From Leptospira kanakyensis (GTDB lineage Bacteria > Spirochaetota > Leptospiria > Leptospirales > Leptospiraceae), in assembly GCF_004769235.1 (NCBI RefSeq), contig NZ_RQFG01000005.1:248001-312000 (forward strand): a stretch of DNA of 64,000 nt. Direction: 5' to 3'. How positions within the stretch are numbered: the stretch's first letter is position 1; each line of letters begins with the position of its first letter. Shown piece by piece: positions 7,342 through 15,798 of this stretch. The notes under the pieces were generated by a model that saw only the letters and a program-made list of their open reading frames with translations, was not told the DNA's origin and did no database searches. The position numbers and the translations under genes were made by a program.

Positions 7342-9759
7342 TTGCCTAAAGTCAAAGATCGTGGATACCTGGATTGCTTGGCTCCCCTACTGAATCTTTA
7401 TAGTTTCTTCTATTTTGGCCTCTGTTTGGTGAGTGGGATCGCCTTTTCCTACTTTTTGTCGAGAAAGGAGGATCTAACTCCCACCTTTCGCGGCCTCCTC
7501 GTCCCACTTGCCTGTCTTTTCTTCTGGTCAGTGGCTTGGTCAATTTGTAACTCGTATGTGGCCCCGTGGACGGCCTATGTTTTTGTTTTTTTAAAAAACC
7601 CTGCCATCCTGATTATGGGGGTTTCGGCTTCGCAGCTTGCCTTCGGGTTCCAGGAAAATAGTTTTCCTAGGTGGAAAGACTGGAGTTTACGGATCCACAT
7701 TTTTCTTGCCACCCTCGCCATCCTTGCCAATGGAACCGGGTTTTTCTTTCGAGAAATCCTATTTGATCCTAAGATGGAATTTTATGTTCCGAACCAACAT
7801 GTGTCTTCACCCATCATCCAACTCTCGATCCTGTCCATTGCAGGTGTTTTGTGTTTGATTCTGGGAAATACCATTGTTGCACTCATTGCTAAGTATTTCC
7901 GATTTGAAGGATCCAAAAAAAGGAATACGGGGGGATTTTTACTAGCTATCTTTGGAATCCTTTCCCTGGCTTTTGCAGATATATTAGTAGATTTAAATTA
8001 CTTCAGCAAACCCACCTTTTTATTTTTACTTACCAACCTAACAATCATTATCATGACGATTCTTGTTTTGGTTTCTCTCAACCAAGAAACAATCCCCTCC
8101 ACTGTTGGATTCAAAATTATGACATTCAACTTAACTGTACTTTATTTGATTCTTTCTATCGTTGCTAATTTTCTTTTTAATCGATTCCGTGCTGACTTTC
8201 AAAATGAAATGAGCAGGGAAAAACATAGTATCAAAACACAATTGGAATTAGGTTCCATTTATCCCTTTGTTTATCTGTCAGATCTTGTTGTGGATGTACA
8301 AGATGATAGTTTCAGAATCAATAAAATTGATTTCACTAAAACCAATTTACTGCAGATTAAAAACCGTCCCTTAACCTTCGAACATTTTAACTTAAGTTCC
8401 TTTTCAGAAGATCCTTCCGGGATTTATTGGACATCCGACTTTTATGCAAAAAACCATCACTTTTTTGTTGCGATTCCTTATATAGAATACAGAACCACTG
8501 TCCATCAAACAGTAGTTTGGTTGATTGTCACACTGTTATTTTCTTTATTCACTATCTTTATGTTATACCCTGTTTTACACAAAACAAGTATCGTTTATCC
8601 TTTAACCAGGTTACTTGCAGGCATCCGAAAAATGCAAGCAGGGGATTTATTTGTCACAGTCAAAGTATCCAGTAGAGATGAAATTGGAGAATTATCGAAT
8701 AGTTTCAACGAAATGATTTCTATTGTTCGCGATGCAAGACACCAATTAGAACAAAAAATCGAAGAACGCACCGAATCATTAAACCAAACCATTTTAGAAT
8801 TAAAAGAAACCCAAGAACAACTTTTACAAGCAGAGAGGATGTCTACTCTGGGAAAAATCGCTGCAAGCGTCGCCCATGAGATCAACAACCCACTAGCAGC
8901 CATTAAAGGAAGTATTCAATTCATCAAAGAAGGACAAAGTTTTGGTGAAAACATAACCAAAACAGATAATGATCATTTAGCAGAAAAATTCATAACCGAA
9001 TTTAAAAACCAAAAACGTTCCGAAGTGACATCAAGGTTCAAAAGAAAAAAAGAACTCATCGCTTTTTTTAAATCTAAATCAATTCCCGATCCTATCTCAC
9101 TCGCTGATACTTGTTTTGATTTTAAAATGGAAGTGGTTCCGGAAGAATTCCAGAAACTTTTTGATACTGAAGAAGGAAGGTTTATCTTCCAATCCAAGTT
9201 GAATGATTTTGTCATTGGATTCCATTTGGGGATTATCGAAACCGCAGTGGAACGAGCCTCAAAAATTGTATTTGCTCTCAAACACCATTCATACTCCGGT
9301 CCCAAAGAATCCCAAAAACTCCTCTCTCTCAAAGAAGGAATTGATTCCGTCCTTTCCATGTATTCCACCAGCTGGAAACAGAATATTGAAATCGATTGGA
9401 AAGTGGAGGGTGACCCAGTGATTTTGGGTCACGCCGACGAACTCGTGCAAGTCTGGACAAACCTGATTTACAATTCCATCCAAGCCTGCCCCAAAGATGG
9501 AGGTAAGATCCGCATCTTTTTAAAGGAAGAACAAACGGAGGCAGTCATCACCATCGAGGACAATGGGAAAGGGATATCCCCCGACATCCTCCCTCGTATC
9601 TTTGAGCCCTTTTTTACCACCAAAGAACTAGGGATGGGCACGGGACTCGGACTTTCCATAGTCCAGAAGATCATCCAAAACCATAACGGAAACATCCAAG
9701 TAGAAAGCCTTCCAGGGAAAACCCTCTTCTCCATCCGCATCCCCCTAGCTAAATCCTAG
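7342..9759 (+). CDS. Membrane sensor histidine kinase
   Basis: Of the 805 residues, the first 250 or so form about seven hydrophobic helices, as in 7TM-type sensory modules. A further helix and an outside segment follow (about 260-400), then a last helix, a HAMP linker (about 424-465) and a coiled coil. The phosphorylated histidine is H512 in VAHEINNPLAA. The ATPase domain has its N box at N707/N711, DNGKG at 740-744, FEPFF, and GMGTGLGLS near 765. About 100 residues are inserted between the two helices of the histidine-phosphotransfer domain (about 527-630), which is unusual. The start is a TTG at 7342 with CAGGGA upstream; the ATG at 7338 is out of frame and closes at once. No response regulator is adjacent, so the partner is elsewhere. 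Confidence 0.9.
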   Translation: MPKVKDRGYLDCLAPLLNLYSFFYFGLCLVSGIAFSYFLSRKEDLTPTFRGLLVPLACLFFWSVAWSICNSYVAPWTAYVFVFLKNPAILIMGVSASQLAFGFQENSFPRWKDWSLRIHIFLATLAILANGTGFFFREILFDPKMEFYVPNQHVSSPIIQLSILSIAGVLCLILGNTIVALIAKYFRFEGSKKRNTGGFLLAIFGILSLAFADILVDLNYFSKPTFLFLLTNLTIIIMTILVLVSLNQETIPSTVGFKIMTFNLTVLYLILSIVANFLFNRFRADFQNEMSREKHSIKTQLELGSIYPFVYLSDLVVDVQDDSFRINKIDFTKTNLLQIKNRPLTFEHFNLSSFSEDPSGIYWTSDFYAKNHHFFVAIPYIEYRTTVHQTVVWLIVTLLFSLFTIFMLYPVLHKTSIVYPLTRLLAGIRKMQAGDLFVTVKVSSRDEIGELSNSFNEMISIVRDARHQLEQKIEERTESLNQTILELKETQEQLLQAERMSTLGKIAASVAHEINNPLAAIKGSIQFIKEGQSFGENITKTDNDHLAEKFITEFKNQKRSEVTSRFKRKKELIAFFKSKSIPDPISLADTCFDFKMEVVPEEFQKLFDTEEGRFIFQSKLNDFVIGFHLGIIETAVERASKIVFALKHHSYSGPKESQKLLSLKEGIDSVLSMYSTSWKQNIEIDWKVEGDPVILGHADELVQVWTNLIYNSIQACPKDGGKIRIFLKEEQTEAVITIEDNGKGISPDILPRIFEPFFTTKELGMGTGLGLSIVQKIIQNHNGNIQVESLPGKTLFSIRIPLAKS

Positions 9760-9775
9760 GATTCTAGCCCTAGTC

Positions 9776-9796
9776 TTGTCAGAGAAACCCTGACAA
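9776..9796 (+). terminator. Possible terminator hairpin after the histidine kinase
   Basis: TTGTCAG (9776-9782) pairs with CTGACAA (9790-9796) around a 7-nt loop, 17 nt past the kinase stop codon. No proper U tract follows, only AT-rich DNA, so termination may be weak. It could equally be a regulatory hairpin ahead of the hydrolase genes. Confidence 0.35.
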
Positions 9797-9842
9797 TGGC
9801 AAATTTATGTTAAAATTTTGTCTAAACTAGGCAAAAAATTTC

Positions 9843-9869
9843 TTGTCAATGTTTTGCCAAACTTATAAA
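9843..9869 (+). promoter_or_regulatory. Probable promoter of the hydrolase cluster
   Basis: TTGTCA (9843-9848) and TATAAA (9864-9869) resemble -35 and -10 boxes of the housekeeping sigma factor, but the 15-bp spacing is short. They lie 36 bp before the first hydrolase start. The region is very AT-rich and fits a strong promoter, though the exact boxes are uncertain. Confidence 0.35.
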
Positions 9870-9904
9870 ACAAAGAGAACATACCTTCAGACCAGGAAAA
9901 GACA

Positions 9905-10711
9905 ATGCGAACAATTTTAGCAACCATCACAGCCTTTCTCTTAGCGGGATCCCTAAGTGCCCAAACCTATACAGTTTTCATTCATGGAAAGTCAGATAAA
10001 AATCATAACGGAGTAGGAACTACTGACGTAAACAGTTATTGGGGTTCCTCAGTCAATTCTGTTGGCGGGACAAGAATTTTCATCGGATACGATGGAACTA
10101 GTGACCCTAGATCTTACGGATCTTCTCGCGCTCAATCAAACATCGCAACAGGCCTTACTAACTACTGCAAAGGAGCAAACTCTTGTAAAATCGTTTGCCA
10201 TTCTGCTGGATGTTACGCTATCGAATATTGGTTGTCTAACCTTGGTTCTACGGCTTCTGCCAAAGGATTTAATCTCACAAAAGTAACGGCTCTTGCTGCG
10301 GCTTCCGGTGGGTCTGAACTTGCGAACGCACTGAACGGAATCACTTTTGGTTTCGGTGGAAACGCAATGGATAAATCTCTCATTGTAACAACTGCACGCG
10401 GTGCTTTTAACCACAACAATACTGGTGGAGTTGCCGTAAACCATGTCCCTGGATACAAAGGAATGTTTGGTGCTTCTGCCATCCTTCCAGGAGAAGATGA
10501 TTATGCAGTGGCATACCATTCTTCTTGCGCATACAACCGTGCTGGTGGACTCAACAAATGCCAATCTTCTCTCACTCAATACGAAGGTCTTTGGCCATTC
10601 GGATCTAACAAAACATACAATCAATACAGTGGCCACTACCGTGCTCCATCTGTATCTTCCACTGGACTCTACCTCGACCACGGCCAAATCAAAACCGAAG
10701 GTTGGAGATAA
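9905..10711 (+). CDS. Secreted alpha/beta-hydrolase-like protein, copy 1 of 3
   Basis: The 268-residue precursor has a signal peptide cleaved after SLSA (residue 19). The mature part opens with strand TVFIHG (HG at 27-28), as in lipases and esterases, where this loop forms the oxyanion hole. The nucleophile elbow is CHSAG with Ser100. D198/D199 and the invariant H259 near the end are candidates for the rest of the triad. Six cysteines (88, 94, 98, 103, 208, 219) recur in all three copies and probably form disulfides outside the cytoplasm. The natural substrate is unknown; lipase or esterase activity is inference from fold and motif. The next copy starts 41 nt downstream without a terminator between, so the first two share a transcript. 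Confidence 0.75.
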   Translation: MRTILATITAFLLAGSLSAQTYTVFIHGKSDKNHNGVGTTDVNSYWGSSVNSVGGTRIFIGYDGTSDPRSYGSSRAQSNIATGLTNYCKGANSCKIVCHSAGCYAIEYWLSNLGSTASAKGFNLTKVTALAAASGGSELANALNGITFGFGGNAMDKSLIVTTARGAFNHNNTGGVAVNHVPGYKGMFGASAILPGEDDYAVAYHSSCAYNRAGGLNKCQSSLTQYEGLWPFGSNKTYNQYSGHYRAPSVSSTGLYLDHGQIKTEGWR

Positions 10712-10752
10712 TTCAATAGGTATCATTTAAAGAAAGGAAAAGGAAAAAAGAG

Positions 10753-11559
10753 ATGCGTAGCTCAATCACAACAATACTTGCGATGCTGTTTGCAGGATCG
10801 CTCAGTGCCCAAACTTACACTGTGTTCATTCACGGTAAGTCAGACAAAAACCACAACGGTGTGGGAACAACAGATGTAAACGGATACTGGGGATCTTCCA
10901 CTAGTTCAGTTTCTGGATCTAAAATTTTCATCGGTTACGATGGAACGACTGACCCAAGAACTTACGGATCTTCCCGTGCACAAACAAACATTGCCACTGG
11001 CCTTACAAACTATTGTAAAGGTGCTAACTCTTGCAAAATCGTTTGCCACTCAGCTGGATGTTATGCGATTGAATTTTGGTTGTCTAACCTTGGTTCTACT
11101 GCATCAGCAAAAGGATTCAATCTTACAAAAGTAACAGCTCTTGCTGCGGCTTCTGGTGGATCGGAACTTGCTTCTGCACTCAACGGAATCACATTTGGTT
11201 TCGCTGGAAACGCAATGGACAAAGCTCTTATCGTAGGAACAGCACGTGGTGCTTTCAATCATAACAACACTGCGGGAGTTGCGGTAAACCATGTTCCTGG
11301 ATACAAAGGAATGATTGGTGCTTCTGCAATTCTTCCTGGTGAAGATGACTATGCTGTAGCATACCACTCTTCTTGCGGATACAACAAAGCAGGTGGTTTG
11401 AATAAGTGCCAATCTTCTCTCACTCAAAGTGAAGGAATCTGGCCTTTCAATTCCAATGTTACCTACACACAATACACTGGACACTACCGTGCTCCATCTG
11501 TAACAGCAACTGGTCTTTACCTTGACCACAGCCAAATCAAAACGGAAGGATACCGGTAA
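10753..11559 (+). CDS. Secreted alpha/beta-hydrolase-like protein, copy 2 of 3
   Basis: This copy is also 268 residues and aligns to copy 1 without gaps. It keeps the SLSAQ signal-peptide end, HG at 27-28, Ser100 in CHSAG, the six cysteines, the DD pair at 198-199 and H259. Differences cluster in the signal peptide and at 222-245 (SEGIWPFNSNVTY in place of the copy 1 version), which may be a surface loop that tunes the substrate. A purine-rich ribosome site (GGAAAAGG) precedes the ATG. A strong terminator at 11600 ends the two-gene unit. Confidence 0.75.
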   Translation: MRSSITTILAMLFAGSLSAQTYTVFIHGKSDKNHNGVGTTDVNGYWGSSTSSVSGSKIFIGYDGTTDPRTYGSSRAQTNIATGLTNYCKGANSCKIVCHSAGCYAIEFWLSNLGSTASAKGFNLTKVTALAAASGGSELASALNGITFGFAGNAMDKALIVGTARGAFNHNNTAGVAVNHVPGYKGMIGASAILPGEDDYAVAYHSSCGYNKAGGLNKCQSSLTQSEGIWPFNSNVTYTQYTGHYRAPSVTATGLYLDHSQIKTEGYR

Positions 11560-11599
11560 GCAGCCGAACCCTCCGCTTTCTCTTCAAGAGAAAGGAAAA

Positions 11600-11628
11600 G
11601 GCCAACCATTTCGGTTGGTCTTTTTTTT
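11600..11628 (+). terminator. Rho-independent terminator between hydrolase copies 2 and 3
   Basis: An 8-bp stem is formed by GGCCAACC (11600-11607) and GGTTGGTC (11613-11620) around a 5-nt loop, with one G-T pair. Eight T residues follow directly. This is a textbook terminator 41 nt after the copy 2 stop codon. Confidence 0.88.
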
Positions 11629-11646
11629 GCCCCAAAGATATATAAT

Positions 11647-11687
11647 TTGACATATTTGACTTATTTTTGCAATTTGTGTCGTAATAT
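11647..11687 (+). promoter_or_regulatory. Probable promoter of hydrolase copy 3
   Basis: Two consensus-like -35 elements occur close together, TTGACA at 11647-11652 and TTGACT at 11656-11661. TAATAT at 11682-11687 is the best -10 candidate but is 20 bp from the nearer -35. Because a terminator separates copies 2 and 3, copy 3 needs a promoter here. The exact boxes are uncertain. Confidence 0.4.
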
Positions 11688-11711
11688 AGAAAATCAGGAA
11701 AGGGAAAAAAA

Positions 11712-12494
11712 ATGCGAAGAACCTTAACCACTGTACTCGTGATGCTGTTTGCAGGATCACTCAGTGCCCAAACATACACCGTGTTCATCCACGGAAAATC
11801 AGACAAAAACCACAACGGCGTGGGAACAACAGACGTAAATTCGTATTGGGGAACCTCTGCGAATACAGTTTCTGGATCTAAAATTTTCATCGGTTACGAT
11901 GGAACTTCGGATCCTAGAACTTTCGGATCTGCCCGTGCACAAACAAATATTGCGACAGGACTTACGAACTATTGCAAAGGGTCTAACTCTTGCAAAATCG
12001 TTTGTCACTCTGCAGGATGTTATGCGATTGAATTTTGGTTGTCTAACCTTGGTTCTACCGCATCAGCAAAAGGATTCAATCTTACAAAAGTAACAGCTCT
12101 TGCTGCCGCTTCTGGTGGATCGGAACTTGCTTCTGCTTTGAATGGCGTAACTTTTGGATTTGCAGGAAATGCGATGGACAAATCACTCATCGTAGGAACT
12201 GCTCGTGGGGCATTCAATCACAACAATACGGGTGGAATTCAGATCAACCATGTACCTGGTTATAAAGGTGCTTTTGGACCGTCTGCTATTCTTCCAGGAG
12301 AAGATGATTATGCAGTGGCATACCACTCTTCTTGTGGATACAACCGTGCTGGTGGGCTTGATAAATGCCAATCTTCCATCGTAAGTGGTAGCACTACTTA
12401 TACACAATACTCAGGTCATGTTAGAGCACCTTCTTTAACAGCTACTGGATTGTATAAGAACCATAGTGAGATCAAAAACGAAGGAACTCGTTAA
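11712..12494 (+). CDS. Secreted alpha/beta-hydrolase-like protein, copy 3 of 3
   Basis: This copy has 260 residues, 8 fewer than its neighbours. The missing residues fall in the variable loop after the last cysteine (about 221-235). The signal peptide end SLSAQ, HG pair, Ser100 nucleophile elbow, six cysteines, DD pair and final histidine (here H251) are all kept, so it should be active. Unlike copies 1 and 2 it has its own upstream region, separated by a terminator, so it can be expressed independently. GGAAAGGG upstream of the ATG is a good ribosome site. Two hairpins follow the gene. Confidence 0.75.
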   Translation: MRRTLTTVLVMLFAGSLSAQTYTVFIHGKSDKNHNGVGTTDVNSYWGTSANTVSGSKIFIGYDGTSDPRTFGSARAQTNIATGLTNYCKGSNSCKIVCHSAGCYAIEFWLSNLGSTASAKGFNLTKVTALAAASGGSELASALNGVTFGFAGNAMDKSLIVGTARGAFNHNNTGGIQINHVPGYKGAFGPSAILPGEDDYAVAYHSSCGYNRAGGLDKCQSSIVSGSTTYTQYSGHVRAPSLTATGLYKNHSEIKNEGTR

Positions 12495-12511
12495 TTCGTT
12501 TGTCTGAAAAG

Positions 12512-12575
12512 AAACCTTTAGAACAGATCCAAAGGTTTTGACTTTAAAGGCTGAAAGTAATTTCAGCCTTTTTTA
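12512..12575 (+). terminator. Two hairpins ending the hydrolase cluster
   Basis: The second hairpin is a clear terminator: AAAGGCTGAAA (12546-12556) pairs perfectly with TTTCAGCCTTT (12561-12571) around a GTAA loop, then a short T-run. A first, smaller hairpin (AAACCTTT at 12512-12519 with AAAGGTTT at 12531-12538) lies between it and the stop codon and may add to termination or protect the 3' end. Confidence 0.8.
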
Positions 12576-12618
12576 TTTGAACTTGGGTTTTCGCATTTAA
12601 TTCAAAAATTAAATCCTT

Positions 12619-15600
12619 TTATCCGTGTTTGATCACACCTTGTCTTGATTTTCCAATAAACCAGTAATATAAAACTGGCACTGCAAACCGACTGAGGACC
12701 GTAGCTGCTATCTCACCAAACATAAGGGAGATGGCTAGACCCTGGAAAATAGGATCAAATAACATCACAAAGGATCCAACCACTACGGCTGAGGCGGTAA
12801 GTAACATCGGACGAAACCGAACGACTCCCGCATGGACTACCGCTTCCTTCAGTTCCACGCCTTTTTTGATTTCTCCTTCGATAAAATCTACAAGGATGAT
12901 AGAATTCCTAACGATGATCCCAGCACCGGCAATAAACCCAATCATAGATGTGGCCGTGAAATAAGCTCCCATCACAAAGTGGCCCGGTAATATTCCGATC
13001 AGAGAAATAGGAATCGGTGCCATAATCACAAGAGGAACCGTATAACTTTTAAACCAACCGAGAACCAAAACATAGATAAGTAAAATCACAACAGCAAAGG
13101 CCCCACCAAGATCGCGGAACACTTCATAGGTGATAAACCATTCCCCATCCCACTTAATCACTGGTTTTGTTGTATTCCATGGAACCTCAGCAGTTTGTGT
13201 TTCATATTTAATTTTTGGAGCGAGTTTTAACATTCCATAAACGGGAGCTTCCTCTTCTCCAGAAAGTTCACTCATCACATACTGCACTGGTTTTAAATTT
13301 TTCCGAAATAGACTCCGGTCTTCTTCTTTGTATGGCTTTCCTAACACTCTCTCGGAAGAAACAACACCAGATTCCATCGACATGATATTTTGGTTTTGGA
13401 ATGGATTTTTAGATCCACGTGCACTCTGGACCACAGAAAGATTTACCGAAACTTCTTCAGGTTCATCTGCTGTTGCCAAACTTAAAATGGGAGACTCCGA
13501 GAATATTAGGGAACCCGTATAGGCAAGGGCAGAAGTTTTGATTCCGTAAAGCCCGGACTTCTCAAAATCAATCGGATAAATCATCTTGCTACGGCCATTT
13601 CGGAGTGTAATATCTAAATCTACCACACTTGGTTCTTCTCGAAATACTTGATAAATTTCTTCCGTGACTCGTTTTCTTTCTTCTGCCGTTGGGCCATACA
13701 CCTCCGCAACCATTGTTGCCATCACAGGAGGGCCTGGAGGGATTTCCAAAACTTTAGTTACAGCCCGATACCTTTCACCAAACTTTTGTATATCGGATCG
13801 TAAAGATTCAATGATTTCGTGACTTGACTCTTCTCTATTATTTTTATTCTTTAAAATGACTTGTAAATCATTCATAAAATCAAGATTACGAAGGAAGGAA
13901 TGTTTTACCATACCTGAAAAAGAAAAGGGTGCTGCTTCCCCAGCAAAAATTTGAATTTTTTCTACATTGGGATTTTTCAAAAGAATTTTTGTTAACTCTT
14001 CTGAATGACTCATACTTTGGATGAGAGTAGTTTCTGGTTGGTAATCTACCAAAACTTGGAACTCTTCTTTGTTGTCAAAAGGTAACATCTTTACCTTCAC
14101 CCATTTGAATCCAACAAAGGCCATAGAAAGAAATAAGAGTCCAATGGTAACAATCCCAAAAACACTAGCATTCTTTTTGAATCCGAGTAACCAATTCATA
14201 AAACGGATATAAATTGCATCGAGTTTCGAAATTTTATTTTCGCCGGAACCAGTGCCTGTATGAGAATGTTTTTCTTTTAACAAACGAACTGAGGCCCAAG
14301 GAGTGATCACAAAGGCAACGATAAGAGAAAGAATCATTGCAAGACTTGCTCCAACGGGAATTGGTTTCATATAAGGACCCATAAGCCCACGAACAAATGC
14401 CATTGGTAAAATAGCAGCAATCACAGTGAAGGTAGCTAAAATAGTTGGATTTCCTACTTCTGAGACAGCAATCAAAGTGGCTCGAATGATTCCTAACTTT
14501 GGATTTTCTTCCAAATGCCTTTCAATGTTTTCTACCACAACAATGGCATCATCCACTAAGATCCCGATGGAAAATATCAAAGCAAATAAAGTGACTCGGT
14601 TCAGCGTGTATCCAAGAAAATAATAAATGGCCAAAGTGAGTGCTAAGGTAACGGGGATGGCAATGGCGACCACAAGAGCTGACCGTAAACCCATCCAAAG
14701 TGCAATGAGAACCGTAACAGAAATTGTAGCAATGAGAAGGTGTTCAATCAACTCATGCGATTTATCTTCGGCTGTACTTCCGTAATCACGAATGACACTC
14801 AAACGAACTTCTTTTGGTAAATCTTTTTGAAAGAGATTGGCCCTTTCTAATAAATCCTTAGATAAATTGACTACGTTTGTACCTTTTCGTTTAGCGAATA
14901 CAATCGTAACCGCATTTCGTTTTCCATCTCCAAGAGATTTATCATACAAAGCAGAGGATCTTGTCCTTTCTTCTGCCCCTTCTTCCACAATTGCAAGATC
15001 TTGGATACGAACCACTCGACCTCCCCTTTGTGCTACTGGAAGTCTTTTGACATCAGATACATTTTTTACTACCCCACCCACTTCCATATCCAGGACTGAA
15101 TCATTTGACCAATTTTTCCCTGCAGGAATGAGAGCATCATTTTCTTTTAAACTCATCGCCACTTCGATCGCAGTCACCCCATACCTACTGAGAAGGATTG
15201 GATCCACTTTCACTCGAACTACTTTTTTCAATCCACCTAACATTTGTACCGATGCCAAATCAGGAGTTGAAGAAAGTTCACGGGCCAGTGGTGCGATCAG
15301 TTGACGTAAAACGTAATCATCCATTTTTTCTGAACTAAAACTAAGGGCCAAAAACGGAACATCGTCGATGGAATAAGATTTTACAACTGGGTTTAGTGTG
15401 TTACGAGGGAGAGTATTTTTTACCTCCATTAATTTATGATGGATCTTAACCAAAGAAGGTTCAATAGGTTCTCCCACTTTGAATCGCACAGTAATATAAC
15501 TTCCATGCCATTTACTTGTAGAATAAACATATTCAACACCTTCGAGGCCCCAAACCGCACGTTCCACAACTTCTGTAACTTTTCGTTCCGTTTCTTCGGG

Positions 15601-15798
15601 TGAAAATCCGGGAGCGGGAATTTGGATATCAATCATAGGAACCGAAATTTGTGGTTCTTCTTCTTTCGGTGTTAAATAAACAGCAAATAATCCAAGTATC
15701 AAACTTGAAATTGCTATAACAATCGTAAGACGAGAATGTAAAAAAGTTTCAGCCAATCGTCCAGCAAACCCTTTTCTAATTTCTTCCAATGGATTCAT
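12619..15798 (-). CDS. RND-family efflux pump, inner-membrane permease
   Basis: The 1059-residue protein has the duplicated RND build: a first membrane helix near residue 30, a large periplasmic loop, a bundle of helices, and a second copy of the same plan. The proton-relay aspartates lie in GILVDDAIVVVENIERHLE in the middle helices. Such pumps use the proton gradient to expel drugs, metals or other toxic compounds. It is the last gene of a leftward operon after a CsoR-type repressor, a DUF2892 protein and a TolC-type channel, and its start overlaps the channel gene by 23 nt. No periplasmic adaptor gene lies in the operon, although tripartite pumps normally need one. The substrate cannot be read from the sequence. 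Confidence 0.92.
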   Translation of the reverse strand: MNPLEEIRKGFAGRLAETFLHSRLTIVIAISSLILGLFAVYLTPKEEEPQISVPMIDIQIPAPGFSPEETERKVTEVVERAVWGLEGVEYVYSTSKWHGSYITVRFKVGEPIEPSLVKIHHKLMEVKNTLPRNTLNPVVKSYSIDDVPFLALSFSSEKMDDYVLRQLIAPLARELSSTPDLASVQMLGGLKKVVRVKVDPILLSRYGVTAIEVAMSLKENDALIPAGKNWSNDSVLDMEVGGVVKNVSDVKRLPVAQRGGRVVRIQDLAIVEEGAEERTRSSALYDKSLGDGKRNAVTIVFAKRKGTNVVNLSKDLLERANLFQKDLPKEVRLSVIRDYGSTAEDKSHELIEHLLIATISVTVLIALWMGLRSALVVAIAIPVTLALTLAIYYFLGYTLNRVTLFALIFSIGILVDDAIVVVENIERHLEENPKLGIIRATLIAVSEVGNPTILATFTVIAAILPMAFVRGLMGPYMKPIPVGASLAMILSLIVAFVITPWASVRLLKEKHSHTGTGSGENKISKLDAIYIRFMNWLLGFKKNASVFGIVTIGLLFLSMAFVGFKWVKVKMLPFDNKEEFQVLVDYQPETTLIQSMSHSEELTKILLKNPNVEKIQIFAGEAAPFSFSGMVKHSFLRNLDFMNDLQVILKNKNNREESSHEIIESLRSDIQKFGERYRAVTKVLEIPPGPPVMATMVAEVYGPTAEERKRVTEEIYQVFREEPSVVDLDITLRNGRSKMIYPIDFEKSGLYGIKTSALAYTGSLIFSESPILSLATADEPEEVSVNLSVVQSARGSKNPFQNQNIMSMESGVVSSERVLGKPYKEEDRSLFRKNLKPVQYVMSELSGEEEAPVYGMLKLAPKIKYETQTAEVPWNTTKPVIKWDGEWFITYEVFRDLGGAFAVVILLIYVLVLGWFKSYTVPLVIMAPIPISLIGILPGHFVMGAYFTATSMIGFIAGAGIIVRNSIILVDFIEGEIKKGVELKEAVVHAGVVRFRPMLLTASAVVVGSFVMLFDPIFQGLAISLMFGEIAATVLSRFAVPVLYYWFIGKSRQGVIKHG

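Larger units (their letters stand above)
9905..12494 (+). repeat. Tandem triplication of a secreted hydrolase gene
   Basis: Three same-strand copies (9905-10711, 10753-11559, 11712-12494) are collinear over their whole length. Long stretches are identical at protein level, for example residues 111-138 around NLGSTASAKGF. Copies 2 and 3 also share extended identical DNA, for example from 11097 and 12058 onward, so they look like the younger pair or are kept alike by gene conversion. Confidence 0.9.

Noticed and set aside
10136..10726. A 196-residue leftward open frame inside hydrolase copy 1, and similar frames in copies 2 and 3.
   Set aside because: All are antisense shadows of the conserved hydrolase genes, and their presence in each copy follows from the duplication. 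They have no ribosome site or family.
14837..15304. A 155-residue rightward frame.
   Set aside because: It lies wholly antisense within the RND pump gene, is Ser/Thr-rich as such shadows often are, and has no start signals.
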